Positions 25,054-32,122 of a stretch of 37,649 bases of DNA are shown one piece after another; positions within the stretch are counted from its first letter, which is position 1, and each line of letters begins with the position of its first letter. The position numbers and the translations under genes were made by a program. Source of the stretch: Kribbella antibiotica (lineage in GTDB: Bacteria; Actinomycetota; Actinomycetes; Propionibacteriales; Kribbellaceae); assembly GCF_004349055.1 (NCBI RefSeq), contig NZ_SMKX01000079.1, positions 1 through 37,649 of the forward strand. Reading direction: 5' to 3'. The notes under the pieces were generated by a model. The model was not told where the DNA came from. It was given only the letters and a program-made list of their open reading frames with translations, and ran no database searches.

Positions 25054-26733
25054 ATGCCGCGCACCGCCCTGCGCCGTAGTACTGCTGTGCTCGTGAGTGC
25101 GGCTGTCGGCCTTGGTCTGAGTCTTACCGCTCAGGCGACGCCACAGCCGCCGCTGAACCTCCGGGAGACCGTCGGAGCCAGCAAGATCACCGGTACGTCG
25201 GCTGATCCGACCGAGCATGTGGATCCGCTGATCGGGACGTCGAACCTGGGGAATGTGTTCCCCGGGGCTGTGTCGCCGTTCGGGATGTTCTCGTTCAGCC
25301 CGGAGACGAGCCGCGGGAATGCGTACCGGACTGCTGCGCCTGGTGGGTATCTGTACTCGGCCAACAAGATCCGTGGGTTCAGCCTGACGCATATGAGCGG
25401 CACTGGGTGTGCTGGTGGGTCAGGGGACATTCCGATCTTCCCGCACGTCGGTGATGTCACCACCTCACCGCAGAGTGACGCCAAGGACGAGCTCTACGCC
25501 AGTACGTTCAGCCATGCCAACGAGGTGGCCAAGGCCGGCTACTACAAGGTTGGGCTGGATTCTGGTGCTACTGCTGAGCTGAGCGCGACGCCGCGCACTG
25601 GCTCGGCTGCGTTCACCTTCCCGGCGGACAAGGCGAAGTCGCTGTTGTTCCGGACGTCGAACTCTGAGGTCGGCTCCAGCGATGCGCAGCTCAGCATCGA
25701 CCCGAAGACGCGCACTGTCTCCGGCGAGGTGACCAGTGGCAACTTCTGCGGCTACCTGGCCAGTGTGGGGCGCCGTAGCTACTACACGCTGCACTTCGTT
25801 GCGCAGTTCGACCAGCCGTTCAAGAACACGGGCACCTGGACCGACGGCACCGTCACTCCGGACAGCACGAGCTCCCGCGGCGGTACGACGTACGGCGCGG
25901 ATGGGTGGATGGCGGCGAACAAGGGGTCCGGCGGGTACGTCGGGTTCGACAGCAGCACGGTCAACATGCGCATCGGCATCTCCTACGTGAGCAAGGCCAA
26001 CGCACTGGCCAACCTGCAGGCTGAGAACCCGCGGGGCACGTCGGTGACTGCTACGGCCGCAAAGGCCAAGCAGGCTTGGCGAAAGCAGCTCAACCGGATC
26101 GACATCACCGGTGGGAGCACTGAGCAGCGCACTACCTTCTACACCGCGCTCTACCACGCGCTGCTGCACCCGAACGTGTTCAGCGACGTCAACGGCCAGT
26201 ACTGGGGTTTCGACCAGAAGGTGCATCGCGTGTCCCGCGGCCAGAAGGCGCAGTACGCGACCTTCTCCGGTTGGGATGTCTATCGCTCGCAGGTGCAGTT
26301 GCTGGCGTTGCTGGAGCCAGACAAGGCAGGTGACATCGCACAGTCGCTGCTGAACCAGGCCGATCAGAACGGTGGCGTCTGGGACCGCTGGACCCATGCG
26401 TCGGGCAGTACGGCGGTGATGACCGGTGACCCGGCTGCGCCTGCGGTGGCCGGCATCTACGCGTTCGGTGGCACGAACTTCGACGTACGGGGTGCACTGA
26501 AGTCGCTGGTGAAGGCGGCGACGGTTCCGACCGAGAAGGACCTCAGCTCAGCGGGTAAGCCGGTCATGTCGATCGGTCAGCGGCCGTCACTCGACAAGTA
26601 CCTTGCGCTGCACTACATCCCGACCAAGTCCAACGCCTGGGGCGGTGCGGTCGAAACACTCGAGGACGTGACCGCTGACTTCGCGCTGGCGCAACTGGCG
26701 CAGCGGACTGGCAACAAGGCGACGTACAAGTAG
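25054..26733 (+). CDS. N-terminal open part of the GH92 gene, as it stands
   Basis: 559 codons before the TAG. It would make a secreted protein with the beta-sandwich and the first part of the catalytic barrel but without the catalytic Glu and Asp residues, so it should be inactive as a mannosidase. Confidence 0.55.
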   Translation: MPRTALRRSTAVLVSAAVGLGLSLTAQATPQPPLNLRETVGASKITGTSADPTEHVDPLIGTSNLGNVFPGAVSPFGMFSFSPETSRGNAYRTAAPGGYLYSANKIRGFSLTHMSGTGCAGGSGDIPIFPHVGDVTTSPQSDAKDELYASTFSHANEVAKAGYYKVGLDSGATAELSATPRTGSAAFTFPADKAKSLLFRTSNSEVGSSDAQLSIDPKTRTVSGEVTSGNFCGYLASVGRRSYYTLHFVAQFDQPFKNTGTWTDGTVTPDSTSSRGGTTYGADGWMAANKGSGGYVGFDSSTVNMRIGISYVSKANALANLQAENPRGTSVTATAAKAKQAWRKQLNRIDITGGSTEQRTTFYTALYHALLHPNVFSDVNGQYWGFDQKVHRVSRGQKAQYATFSGWDVYRSQVQLLALLEPDKAGDIAQSLLNQADQNGGVWDRWTHASGSTAVMTGDPAAPAVAGIYAFGGTNFDVRGALKSLVKAATVPTEKDLSSAGKPVMSIGQRPSLDKYLALHYIPTKSNAWGGAVETLEDVTADFALAQLAQRTGNKATYK

Positions 26734-26763
26734 TTCCTGAACCGGTCGCAGTACTGGCAGAAC

Positions 26764-28368
26764 GTGTTCAACCCAGAGAACGGCGGCTACGTTCAGAACC
26801 GGGATGAGAACGGCGCCTGGCCCGGGTTCACTCCGTCGACGGGTGACGGGTTCGCTGAGGGCAGTAGTGCGCAGTACACGTGGATGGTGCCGCACAACCG
26901 CGCCGGTCTGGTCGATGCGATCGGTGGCGTCGAGAAGACGAACCAGCGGCTGGATGCGTTCTTCAAGAACCCAGATGGCACCTGGGCGCTCACCCGGGCC
27001 GGTGAGCTGCACGCCGAGATGGACAACGAGCCGTCGATCAACACCCCGTGGATCTACAACTACACGGGCAAGCCATGGCAGACGCAGGAGACACTGCGGC
27101 AAGCCATGACTCAGCTGTGGAACACCAGCACCGGTGGCATCCCTGGCAACGACGATCTGGGCGCCATGTCGTCCTGGTACGTGTGGACCGCGCTCGGGCT
27201 CTACCCCGACGTACCGAGCCGTTCCGACCTGCAGGTCGGCGCACCGCTGTTCCCGAAGGCTGTCATCCACCGCGATGGCGGCCGGACGATCCGCATCAAC
27301 GCTCCGGGCGCAGATGCGCAGTACGTGCAGTCGTTGAAGGTCAACGGCCGGACGTCGACCAAGCCGTGGCTGCCGGAGAGCTTCGTGCAGCACGGCGGCA
27401 CTCTGGACTTCAAGCTCGGTACGACGGCCAACGTGGCCTGGGGCTCGAAGCCGGCCGACGCACCGCCGTCGTGGCGTACCGGTGAGATCCCGTTCCAGAC
27501 GTCGACTGACCTGAGCCGCGTGGTGATCGCACCTGGTACGACGAGTGCTCCGGTGGCGATCAAGGCGCACCGCTTGAGTGGTACGCCGCAGAACGTCACG
27601 TACACGGTGAAGACGCCGCCCGGTCTGACCGCTAGCCCGGCAAGTGGCTCGTTCCGCGTCGAGCAGGACGGTGGCGCGCCGGTGACGATCACAGCCGCGC
27701 CCGGTACGCCGGATGGTCGCTACCCGGTCACTGTTTCGGTCAAGGCGGCTGACGGGACCGCACTGCCGCAGGTGGGCTTCACTGTGGTGGTCGGACTGCC
27801 GAACTCGTTCTTCGTGCTGCGGGAAGGCACTGCAGCTTCCGACGACCCTGGTGATCACACCGAAGCCGACTATGACGGTGGGGGAGTGAGCTACTCGCGG
27901 CAGGCATTGGCTGCGGCCGGTCTGACGCCGGGTGGTGCCGGAACCGTGCAGGGCCTGACCTTCACGTGGCCCGACGTACCGGTGGGAGACCCCGACAACG
28001 TCCCCGCCGACGGCCAGTTGCTCAACCTGAACCTGCCGGCCGGTACGACGAAGCTGTCGTTCATCGGGAGCGCAGTGAACGGGAACCAGCAGACGACGGC
28101 CACGCTGAACTTCAGCGACGGCAGCACCCAGCCGATCGACCTGTCCTTCAGCGACTGGACACTCGGCGGCGGTGGGGACACCCTGCACTACGGCAACGTC
28201 ATCGTCGCCACCACGCCGTACCGGAACGAGTCCGGTGGTGGTCGTGACAACGTGACTACACACATCTTCGCCACTGCGGCTGTGAGCTTGACCAAGACCC
28301 CGGTCAGCATCACGCTTCCGAAGAACCGCGATCTGCGGATCTTCACTGTGGCATCAGGAGGAAATTGA
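26764..28368 (+). CDS. C-terminal open part of the GH92 gene
   Basis: In the same frame as the N-terminal part; the first usable start codon after the TAG is a GTG at 26764, with no ribosome binding site. It holds the catalytic residues, an Ig-like domain (about TSAPVAIKAHRLSGTPQNVT) and a C-terminal beta-sandwich. It lacks a signal peptide, so an independently made fragment would stay in the cytoplasm. Confidence 0.5.
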   Translation: MFNPENGGYVQNRDENGAWPGFTPSTGDGFAEGSSAQYTWMVPHNRAGLVDAIGGVEKTNQRLDAFFKNPDGTWALTRAGELHAEMDNEPSINTPWIYNYTGKPWQTQETLRQAMTQLWNTSTGGIPGNDDLGAMSSWYVWTALGLYPDVPSRSDLQVGAPLFPKAVIHRDGGRTIRINAPGADAQYVQSLKVNGRTSTKPWLPESFVQHGGTLDFKLGTTANVAWGSKPADAPPSWRTGEIPFQTSTDLSRVVIAPGTTSAPVAIKAHRLSGTPQNVTYTVKTPPGLTASPASGSFRVEQDGGAPVTITAAPGTPDGRYPVTVSVKAADGTALPQVGFTVVVGLPNSFFVLREGTAASDDPGDHTEADYDGGGVSYSRQALAAAGLTPGGAGTVQGLTFTWPDVPVGDPDNVPADGQLLNLNLPAGTTKLSFIGSAVNGNQQTTATLNFSDGSTQPIDLSFSDWTLGGGGDTLHYGNVIVATTPYRNESGGGRDNVTTHIFATAAVSLTKTPVSITLPKNRDLRIFTVASGGN

Positions 28369-29093
28369 TGAAGGCTTCGGCTGTGATCGCAGGTGCGACG
28401 CTGATGGTGGCCACGCTGCTGGTCGCCACTCCGGCGCAGGCTGCACCACCGACCACCACCAAGGGCCCGTGTGGCTACACCTCGACGCCGGACGACCCGC
28501 CGGCGCGCAACGTGACGCTGCCGCCGGATCCGAAGCACACGCCGGACAAGGGCATCGTGAAGGTGGTGGTCGCGACCAACCAGGGCCCGATGCTGCTGTC
28601 ACTCGACCGGGCCAAGGCGCCCTGCACGGTGCAGAGCTTCCTGCACCTGGCCAAGAGCCGCTTCTACGACTTCACCACCTGTCACCGGCTCACGCTGTAC
28701 ACAACCCTCAAGGTCCTGCAGTGCGGTGACCCCAGCGGCACCGGTGAGGGCGGTCCGGGCTACTCCTACAAGGACGAGCTGGCCTCCGCGGTCGCCCTGC
28801 CGAACTGGCCCGGGGACACCACCGGCACCCGCAAGCTCTACGGCCGTGGCGTACTGGCCATGGCGAACGCCGGACCGGACACCAACGGCAGCCAGTTCTT
28901 CCTGGTCTTCGCCGACTCGCGGCTGCGTCCCGACTACACCGTCTTCGGCACCGTGGACCGCACCGGCCTCAAGACCCTGGACAAGGTCGCCGCCGCCGGC
29001 ACTGTCGTCAGCGCCGACAACCCGGACAACCTCGACGGCCCGCCAGTACGCAAGACCGACATCCTGATCGCCCGCTCGCTGGGCAACTGGTAG
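28368..29093 (+). CDS. Secreted cyclophilin-type peptidyl-prolyl isomerase
   Basis: 241 aa. Residues 1 to about 25 are a signal peptide ending in TPAQA. The cyclophilin domain shows FYDFTTCHRL (with the active-site Arg), QCGDPSGTGEGGPGY and TNGSQFFLVFADS. It would catalyse proline isomerisation outside the membrane. The ATG overlaps the GH92 stop (TGATG), with AGGAGG (28356-28361) inside the GH92 3' end, so the foldase is translated together with the secreted enzyme. The ORF could be read from TTG at 28365, but the ATG fits the RBS better. Four Cys residues in the mature part may form disulfides. Confidence 0.92.
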   Translation: MKASAVIAGATLMVATLLVATPAQAAPPTTTKGPCGYTSTPDDPPARNVTLPPDPKHTPDKGIVKVVVATNQGPMLLSLDRAKAPCTVQSFLHLAKSRFYDFTTCHRLTLYTTLKVLQCGDPSGTGEGGPGYSYKDELASAVALPNWPGDTTGTRKLYGRGVLAMANAGPDTNGSQFFLVFADSRLRPDYTVFGTVDRTGLKTLDKVAAAGTVVSADNPDNLDGPPVRKTDILIARSLGNW

Positions 29094-29684
29094 CTAAACC
29101 GCCTCGCCGCCGCCCTCAACCAGGGCGGCGGCGACCAGCCGCACGTACTCCTGGTGCCGCTCAGACGGGACATTCGGCAGCATGTCGTCCCAGAGCGCGA
29201 TCATCGCGCCCCGCAACTGCATCTGCCCGAGCGGCCGGGCCATGAACCACAGATGGAAGTGCTCGCTCCCGTCACCCCACCGGTTGAAGTGAGTCCGCCC
29301 CACCGCGTCGATGCGTCTGATGGCGCCGCTCACGCGCTGGATCAGCCCACCTAGCGTCGCAGTGAGTTCCGGCGGCAGGTTGTCGAGCCGGTAGTGCTCC
29401 CGCGGTTCGAGGATCGCCACAAACGGCAGCCCATGCTCCTCGAAAGCCTTCAGCTGCCACTGGTCATCACGCCAGATCACGGACCGGTCCGGCTCCGTGC
29501 AGGTGTAGCACGGCTTCCCGCCCGGCTCACCAGCTCGCGGCGGCTCCGGGAGCTCCGGGTCGGCCAGCGGAACCACCTGTACGTCGCCCTCGAACGGGAA
29601 GAACGGGTGGCCGAGGAACTCCGCGGCCGACAGGCGCTCGCCGTACGGGAGGTTGCGGTGGTATTCAGACGGCAGTTCAGTCAT
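29094..29684 (-). CDS. HIT-like protein
   Basis: 196 aa. CYTC (a possible zinc site) lies before LPFVAILEPREHYRLDNL; the C-terminal SEHFHLWFMARP resembles the HIT motif H-x-H-x-H, with the third His replaced by Trp. HIT proteins are nucleotidyl hydrolases or transferases; the changed motif leaves the activity open. The ATG at 29684 is preferred to 29714, which would overlap the divergent cupin gene. The stop abuts the cyclophilin stop without any gap. Starts of this gene and the cupin gene are only 28 bp apart. Confidence 0.72.
   Translation of the reverse strand: MTELPSEYHRNLPYGERLSAAEFLGHPFFPFEGDVQVVPLADPELPEPPRAGEPGGKPCYTCTEPDRSVIWRDDQWQLKAFEEHGLPFVAILEPREHYRLDNLPPELTATLGGLIQRVSGAIRRIDAVGRTHFNRWGDGSEHFHLWFMARPLGQMQLRGAMIALWDDMLPNVPSERHQEYVRLVAAALVEGGGEAV
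29105..29133. terminator. GC hairpin at abutting convergent stop codons
   Basis: A perfect 12-bp stem (29105-29116 with 29122-29133) closes the loop CAACC. It lies 12 nt after the cyclophilin stop and inside the last codons of the convergent HIT-like gene. There is no T-run, so it is a likely but unproven terminator for the plus-strand transcript. Confidence 0.5.
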
Positions 29685-29712
29685 GGCCAGCACTGTGCCG
29701 GAGAATGAGGGC

Positions 29713-30129
29713 ATGGAGAAGCCGAAGCTTGCAGAGTTGCTGGATCTGGCAGCGCATCCCGAGGGTGGTTGGTTCCGAGAGACCTGGCGGTCTCCGGTGA
29801 GCTTCCAGCCCGAGGGGTACGACGGTGAGCGCGCCAGCGCGACGGCGATCTACTTCCTGCTTGCGCCGGGGGAGGAATCGGTGTGGCACCGGGTGCGGTC
29901 GGCGGAGATCTGGCTGTGGCACTCCGGTGGGCCGCTGACCCTCCAGTACGGCGACAGCCCGGAGCAGGCCGAGACGTTCGTTCTCGGGCCGGATGTCGCG
30001 GCTGGGCAACAGCCGCAGGTGGTGATCCCGGCCGGCGCATGGCAGGCAGCCAGGCCGGCCGGGGATCAGGAAGTGCTGGTGTCGTGCATTGTGTCGCCAG
30101 GCTTCGACTTCGCAGACTTCACTATGTAA
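29713..30129 (+). CDS. Cupin, DUF985 family
   Basis: 138 aa. AAHPEGGWFRETWRS at the N-terminus, TAIYFLLAPGEESVWHRVRSAEIWLWHSG in the middle and VIPAGAWQAARP are the marks of the DUF985 cupin fold; the His and Glu residues could bind a metal. Function is unknown; some relatives are annotated as epimerase-like. The ATG at 29713 has GAGG a few bases upstream. The last two codons and the stop are part of the first unit of a short tandem repeat. Confidence 0.88.
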   Translation: MEKPKLAELLDLAAHPEGGWFRETWRSPVSFQPEGYDGERASATAIYFLLAPGEESVWHRVRSAEIWLWHSGGPLTLQYGDSPEQAETFVLGPDVAAGQQPQVVIPAGAWQAARPAGDQEVLVSCIVSPGFDFADFTM

Positions 30130-30170
30130 AACACAGCACTATGTAGACACAGCACTATGTAGGACACAGC
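30121..30170. repeat. Three tandem ACTATGTAN(0-2)ACACAGC units
   Basis: Units 30121-30137, 30138-30153 and 30154-30170 are 17, 16 and 17 bp long and share ACTATGTA and ACACAGC, differing in the 1-2 bases between. The first begins in the penultimate sense codons of the cupin gene. They may come from slippage, or be an array of binding sites between the convergent cupin and membrane-protein genes. No terminator hairpin is seen in 30130-30195. Confidence 0.75.
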
Positions 30171-30195
30171 GAGATGCTGCCGGGCGACTGAGCGG

Positions 30196-30891
30196 CTACA
30201 TCTGCGGTACGACAGCCTCCCCAGTGGTCAGCTCAGGCAGGTGCTCGCGGACCATGTAGCCGCCGGCGCAGGCGATCCAGAGTGCCGAGAGCAACAACGG
30301 GACACCCGTCATCAGGAAGCCGCCGGCCGCGAAGGTGCCGGTCGAGGCGAAGATGCCGAACGAGCCGGCGACGGATACCACTGCGGCCAGCAGGGCCAGG
30401 TAGCCGAGCCAGTTCGGCATCAGGTGCGTGCGCATCACACCGATGCCGGCCGCGGCCAGCGGCAGAGCTGCCGCGAAGCCGATCATCGTGGTCATCACCG
30501 ATGTCATCTCGAACATCATCATCGTGAGCGCGGCGTCCCGGCCGTCGATACCGAACGCGGTCGCGCCGGTCATCGCCGCATTGACGAAGATCGCACCACC
30601 GACCAGCACCGAGCCTGCCAGCAGCGCCAGATGGACGTCGCTGCGCTCGTCCCGCTCCCGCATCGCCTCGGCGAAGGCGGACGCGAACCAGATGACCAAC
30701 CCGCCGGCCGCGGCCCACATCAGTGCACTGGTGAGCATCATGCCGCGGTTGTCGGCGATCCAGCTGGTGATGGTGCTCTGTGATTCGTCGACGTTCGGTG
30801 GGTTGCCGGGCAGGAACCTGCCCAGGAGAGCCAGGATGACGAAAGCCAGCCCGGCGAAGCCACCCCACCGCAACTCGTGTCGCTCAGTCAT
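30196..30891 (-). CDS. Integral membrane protein, DUF4386-like
   Basis: 231 aa with about six hydrophobic helices. After a short polar N-terminus, helix 1 is GFAGLAFVILALLGRFL; a loop with NPPNVDESQSTITSW follows, then five more helices. Length, layout and the Asn/Asp-rich first loop resemble DUF4386 membrane proteins, but the match is by eye. No transport or enzyme motif is visible. The ATG at 30891 has GGAGG 9 nt upstream. Confidence 0.78.
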   Translation of the reverse strand: MTERHELRWGGFAGLAFVILALLGRFLPGNPPNVDESQSTITSWIADNRGMMLTSALMWAAAGGLVIWFASAFAEAMRERDERSDVHLALLAGSVLVGGAIFVNAAMTGATAFGIDGRDAALTMMMFEMTSVMTTMIGFAAALPLAAAGIGVMRTHLMPNWLGYLALLAAVVSVAGSFGIFASTGTFAAGGFLMTGVPLLLSALWIACAGGYMVREHLPELTTGEAVVPQM

Positions 30892-30906
30892 GGGGAAACA
30901 CCTCCA

Positions 30907-30930
30907 GTGTGCACACCACGAAATGTGGTG
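30907..30930. promoter_or_regulatory. Two palindromes upstream of the membrane protein gene
   Basis: GTGTGCACAC (30907-30916) is a perfect 10-bp palindrome; CACCAC (30914-30919) and GTGGTG (30925-30930) form a second, overlapping inverted repeat. They lie in the leader of the minus-strand gene and could be an operator or an mRNA hairpin. No regulator gene is adjacent. Confidence 0.4.
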
Positions 30931-30972
30931 CGTCTACTGCTGATATTCCTCCGCTTCGGCCAGCCGTCAAGG

Positions 30973-31000
30973 GGTGCCGTCCGGCCAACCGGACGGCACC
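30973..31000 (-). terminator. Hairpin after the LLM oxidoreductase gene
   Basis: A perfect 12-bp stem (30973-30984 with 30989-31000) closes a 4-nt loop, 8 nt beyond the stop of the minus-strand oxidoreductase. No T-run follows on the minus strand, so termination strength is uncertain. Confidence 0.6.
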
Positions 31001-31008
31001 GCGCACCC

Positions 31009-31839
31009 CTACTGGAGAACGGTTGCCAAGGCCTCGTAACCGGCCAGCAGATCGATGCCCTCGCGACCTAGTTGCTGGATCGCGACATGGTCGGCGCCTG
31101 CTTCCAGATGGGCGTTCAGGCCCTCGGCGATCTCCACTGCGGAGCCGTGCAGCACCAGGGCGTCGACCAGTCGGTCGCTGCCACCATCTGCGATGTCTTC
31201 GTCGGTGAACCCGAGACGCTTCAGGTTGCTGACGTAGTTGGTCAGCCCCAGGTAGGTCGCGAGGTACTCGCGCCCTGTGGTGCGGGCGATGTCCACATCG
31301 GTCTCGAGTACGACCTTCTGCTCCGGGGCGAGCAGCACTCCGCCGCCCAGACTGCGCCGTGCTTCCCGGGTGTGCTCCGGAGTGGTCAGGTACGGCAGCG
31401 CACCGGCAGTGCGACTGCCGGACAGTTGCAGCACCTTCGGACCGAGCGCGGCCAGTGCCCGTCGCTCGACCGGCACTTTCGCATCGTCCAACTCGTCGAG
31501 GTACGACACCACAGTCTCGTACGGCGACTTGTACTCGGTGCTGTGCTCCCGGTGCCCGATGCCCACTCCCAGCAGGAAGCGTCCCGGCGCGGTCTCCTCC
31601 AGGCGGTGGTAAGACTCCGCCACATCCTCGGCTGGTGACTTCCAGATGTTCACCACGCTGGTGCCGACCGCAACAGAACTTGTTGCGGCCAAGAGAACCT
31701 CAGCGTCGCGCAGACCGGCTCCCGGGGACGCGCCCAGCCACAGCGCGCCGTACCCGGCTTGCTCCAGCCCGGCTGCGAGCTCCGGACCCCAGTGCTGCGC
31801 ACCGTGCCAGACCCCGAAGCGTCCCAGTTCGATCGCCAC
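31009..31839 (-). CDS. LLM class F420-dependent oxidoreductase
   Basis: 276 aa, luciferase-like TIM barrel. ELGRFGVWHGAQHW at the N-terminus, GYGALWLGASPG, TSSVAVGTSVVNIWKSPA and GRFLLGVGIGHREH are typical of the actinobacterial family that uses deazaflavin F420 (the TIGR03620-type group). The substrate cannot be told. The GTG at 31839 is chosen from the conserved N-terminus and GAGAGGGG about 6 nt upstream; the open frame to 31962 has no support. It is divergent from ald. Confidence 0.88.
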   Translation of the reverse strand: MAIELGRFGVWHGAQHWGPELAAGLEQAGYGALWLGASPGAGLRDAEVLLAATSSVAVGTSVVNIWKSPAEDVAESYHRLEETAPGRFLLGVGIGHREHSTEYKSPYETVVSYLDELDDAKVPVERRALAALGPKVLQLSGSRTAGALPYLTTPEHTREARRSLGGGVLLAPEQKVVLETDVDIARTTGREYLATYLGLTNYVSNLKRLGFTDEDIADGGSDRLVDALVLHGSAVEIAEGLNAHLEAGADHVAIQQLGREGIDLLAGYEALATVLQ

Positions 31840-32006
31840 GTCGTACCCCTCTCGTTGTCCTACCGTCAGGCGCAACCCGGGGCGGCGGGTAGTAGTTCCG
31901 TAGGCAAGCATCTCTGATGAGACCGCGGTCGCGTCAATGATCGTTGTCACGTCAAAGGGCATCTGCAGGCTACTTGCCAGTCACATGGCCAGCAGACCAA
32001 CCGGTC

Positions 32007-32036
32007 GAGTGGTATGCCCTTCGCAGGCATACACTC
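32007..32036 (+). promoter_or_regulatory. Inverted repeat upstream of ald
   Basis: GAGT-G-GTATGCC (32007-32018) pairs with GGCATAC-ACTC (32026-32036) around a 7-nt centre: 11 paired bases with one bulge. TACACT (32030-32035) inside it fits a -10. The rest of the 283-bp region 31840-32122 holds scattered TTGACG-like hexamers on the minus strand but no clear promoter pair. Alanine dehydrogenase genes are often under Lrp/AsnC control (AldR in mycobacteria), so this is a candidate operator. Confidence 0.45.
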
Positions 32037-32122
32037 GGCACCGACCTGGCAACTTCCGCTCACCGCCGGGCCGCGGTCACAACGATGTGCGCCGTCCTCC
32101 TGGAAGGAAAGAAGGGCAAGCA

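Larger units (their letters stand above)
25054..28368 (+). pseudogene. GH92 alpha-1,2-mannosidase gene interrupted by one in-frame TAG
   Basis: The full frame is 1105 codons with a single internal stop, TAG at 26731-26733 (codon 560). Residues 1 to about 30 are a signal peptide. VDPLIGTSNLGNVFPGA and GFSLTHMSGTGC mark the N-terminal beta-sandwich of GH92. After the stop the same frame goes on with FLNRSQYWQNVFNPENGG and the catalytic (alpha/alpha)6 region: E602 in AEGSSAQYTW and D700/D701 in GNDDLGAMSSWYVW match the acid and base residues of the family. Two beta-rich domains follow. GH92 enzymes trim alpha-mannosides (yeast mannan, N-glycans, actinobacterial mannans). The TAG most simply derives from CAG. 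All else is intact, so the lesion is recent, a sequencing error, or read through. Confidence 0.85.

Noticed and set aside
22623..26733. Genome-wide recoding of TAG as a sense codon
   Set aside because: Two genes here have in-frame TAG, but TAG also ends intact genes at their normal length (TPR protein, tlyA, recN, pfkB-like, xerD). Local mutations or read-through are better explanations.
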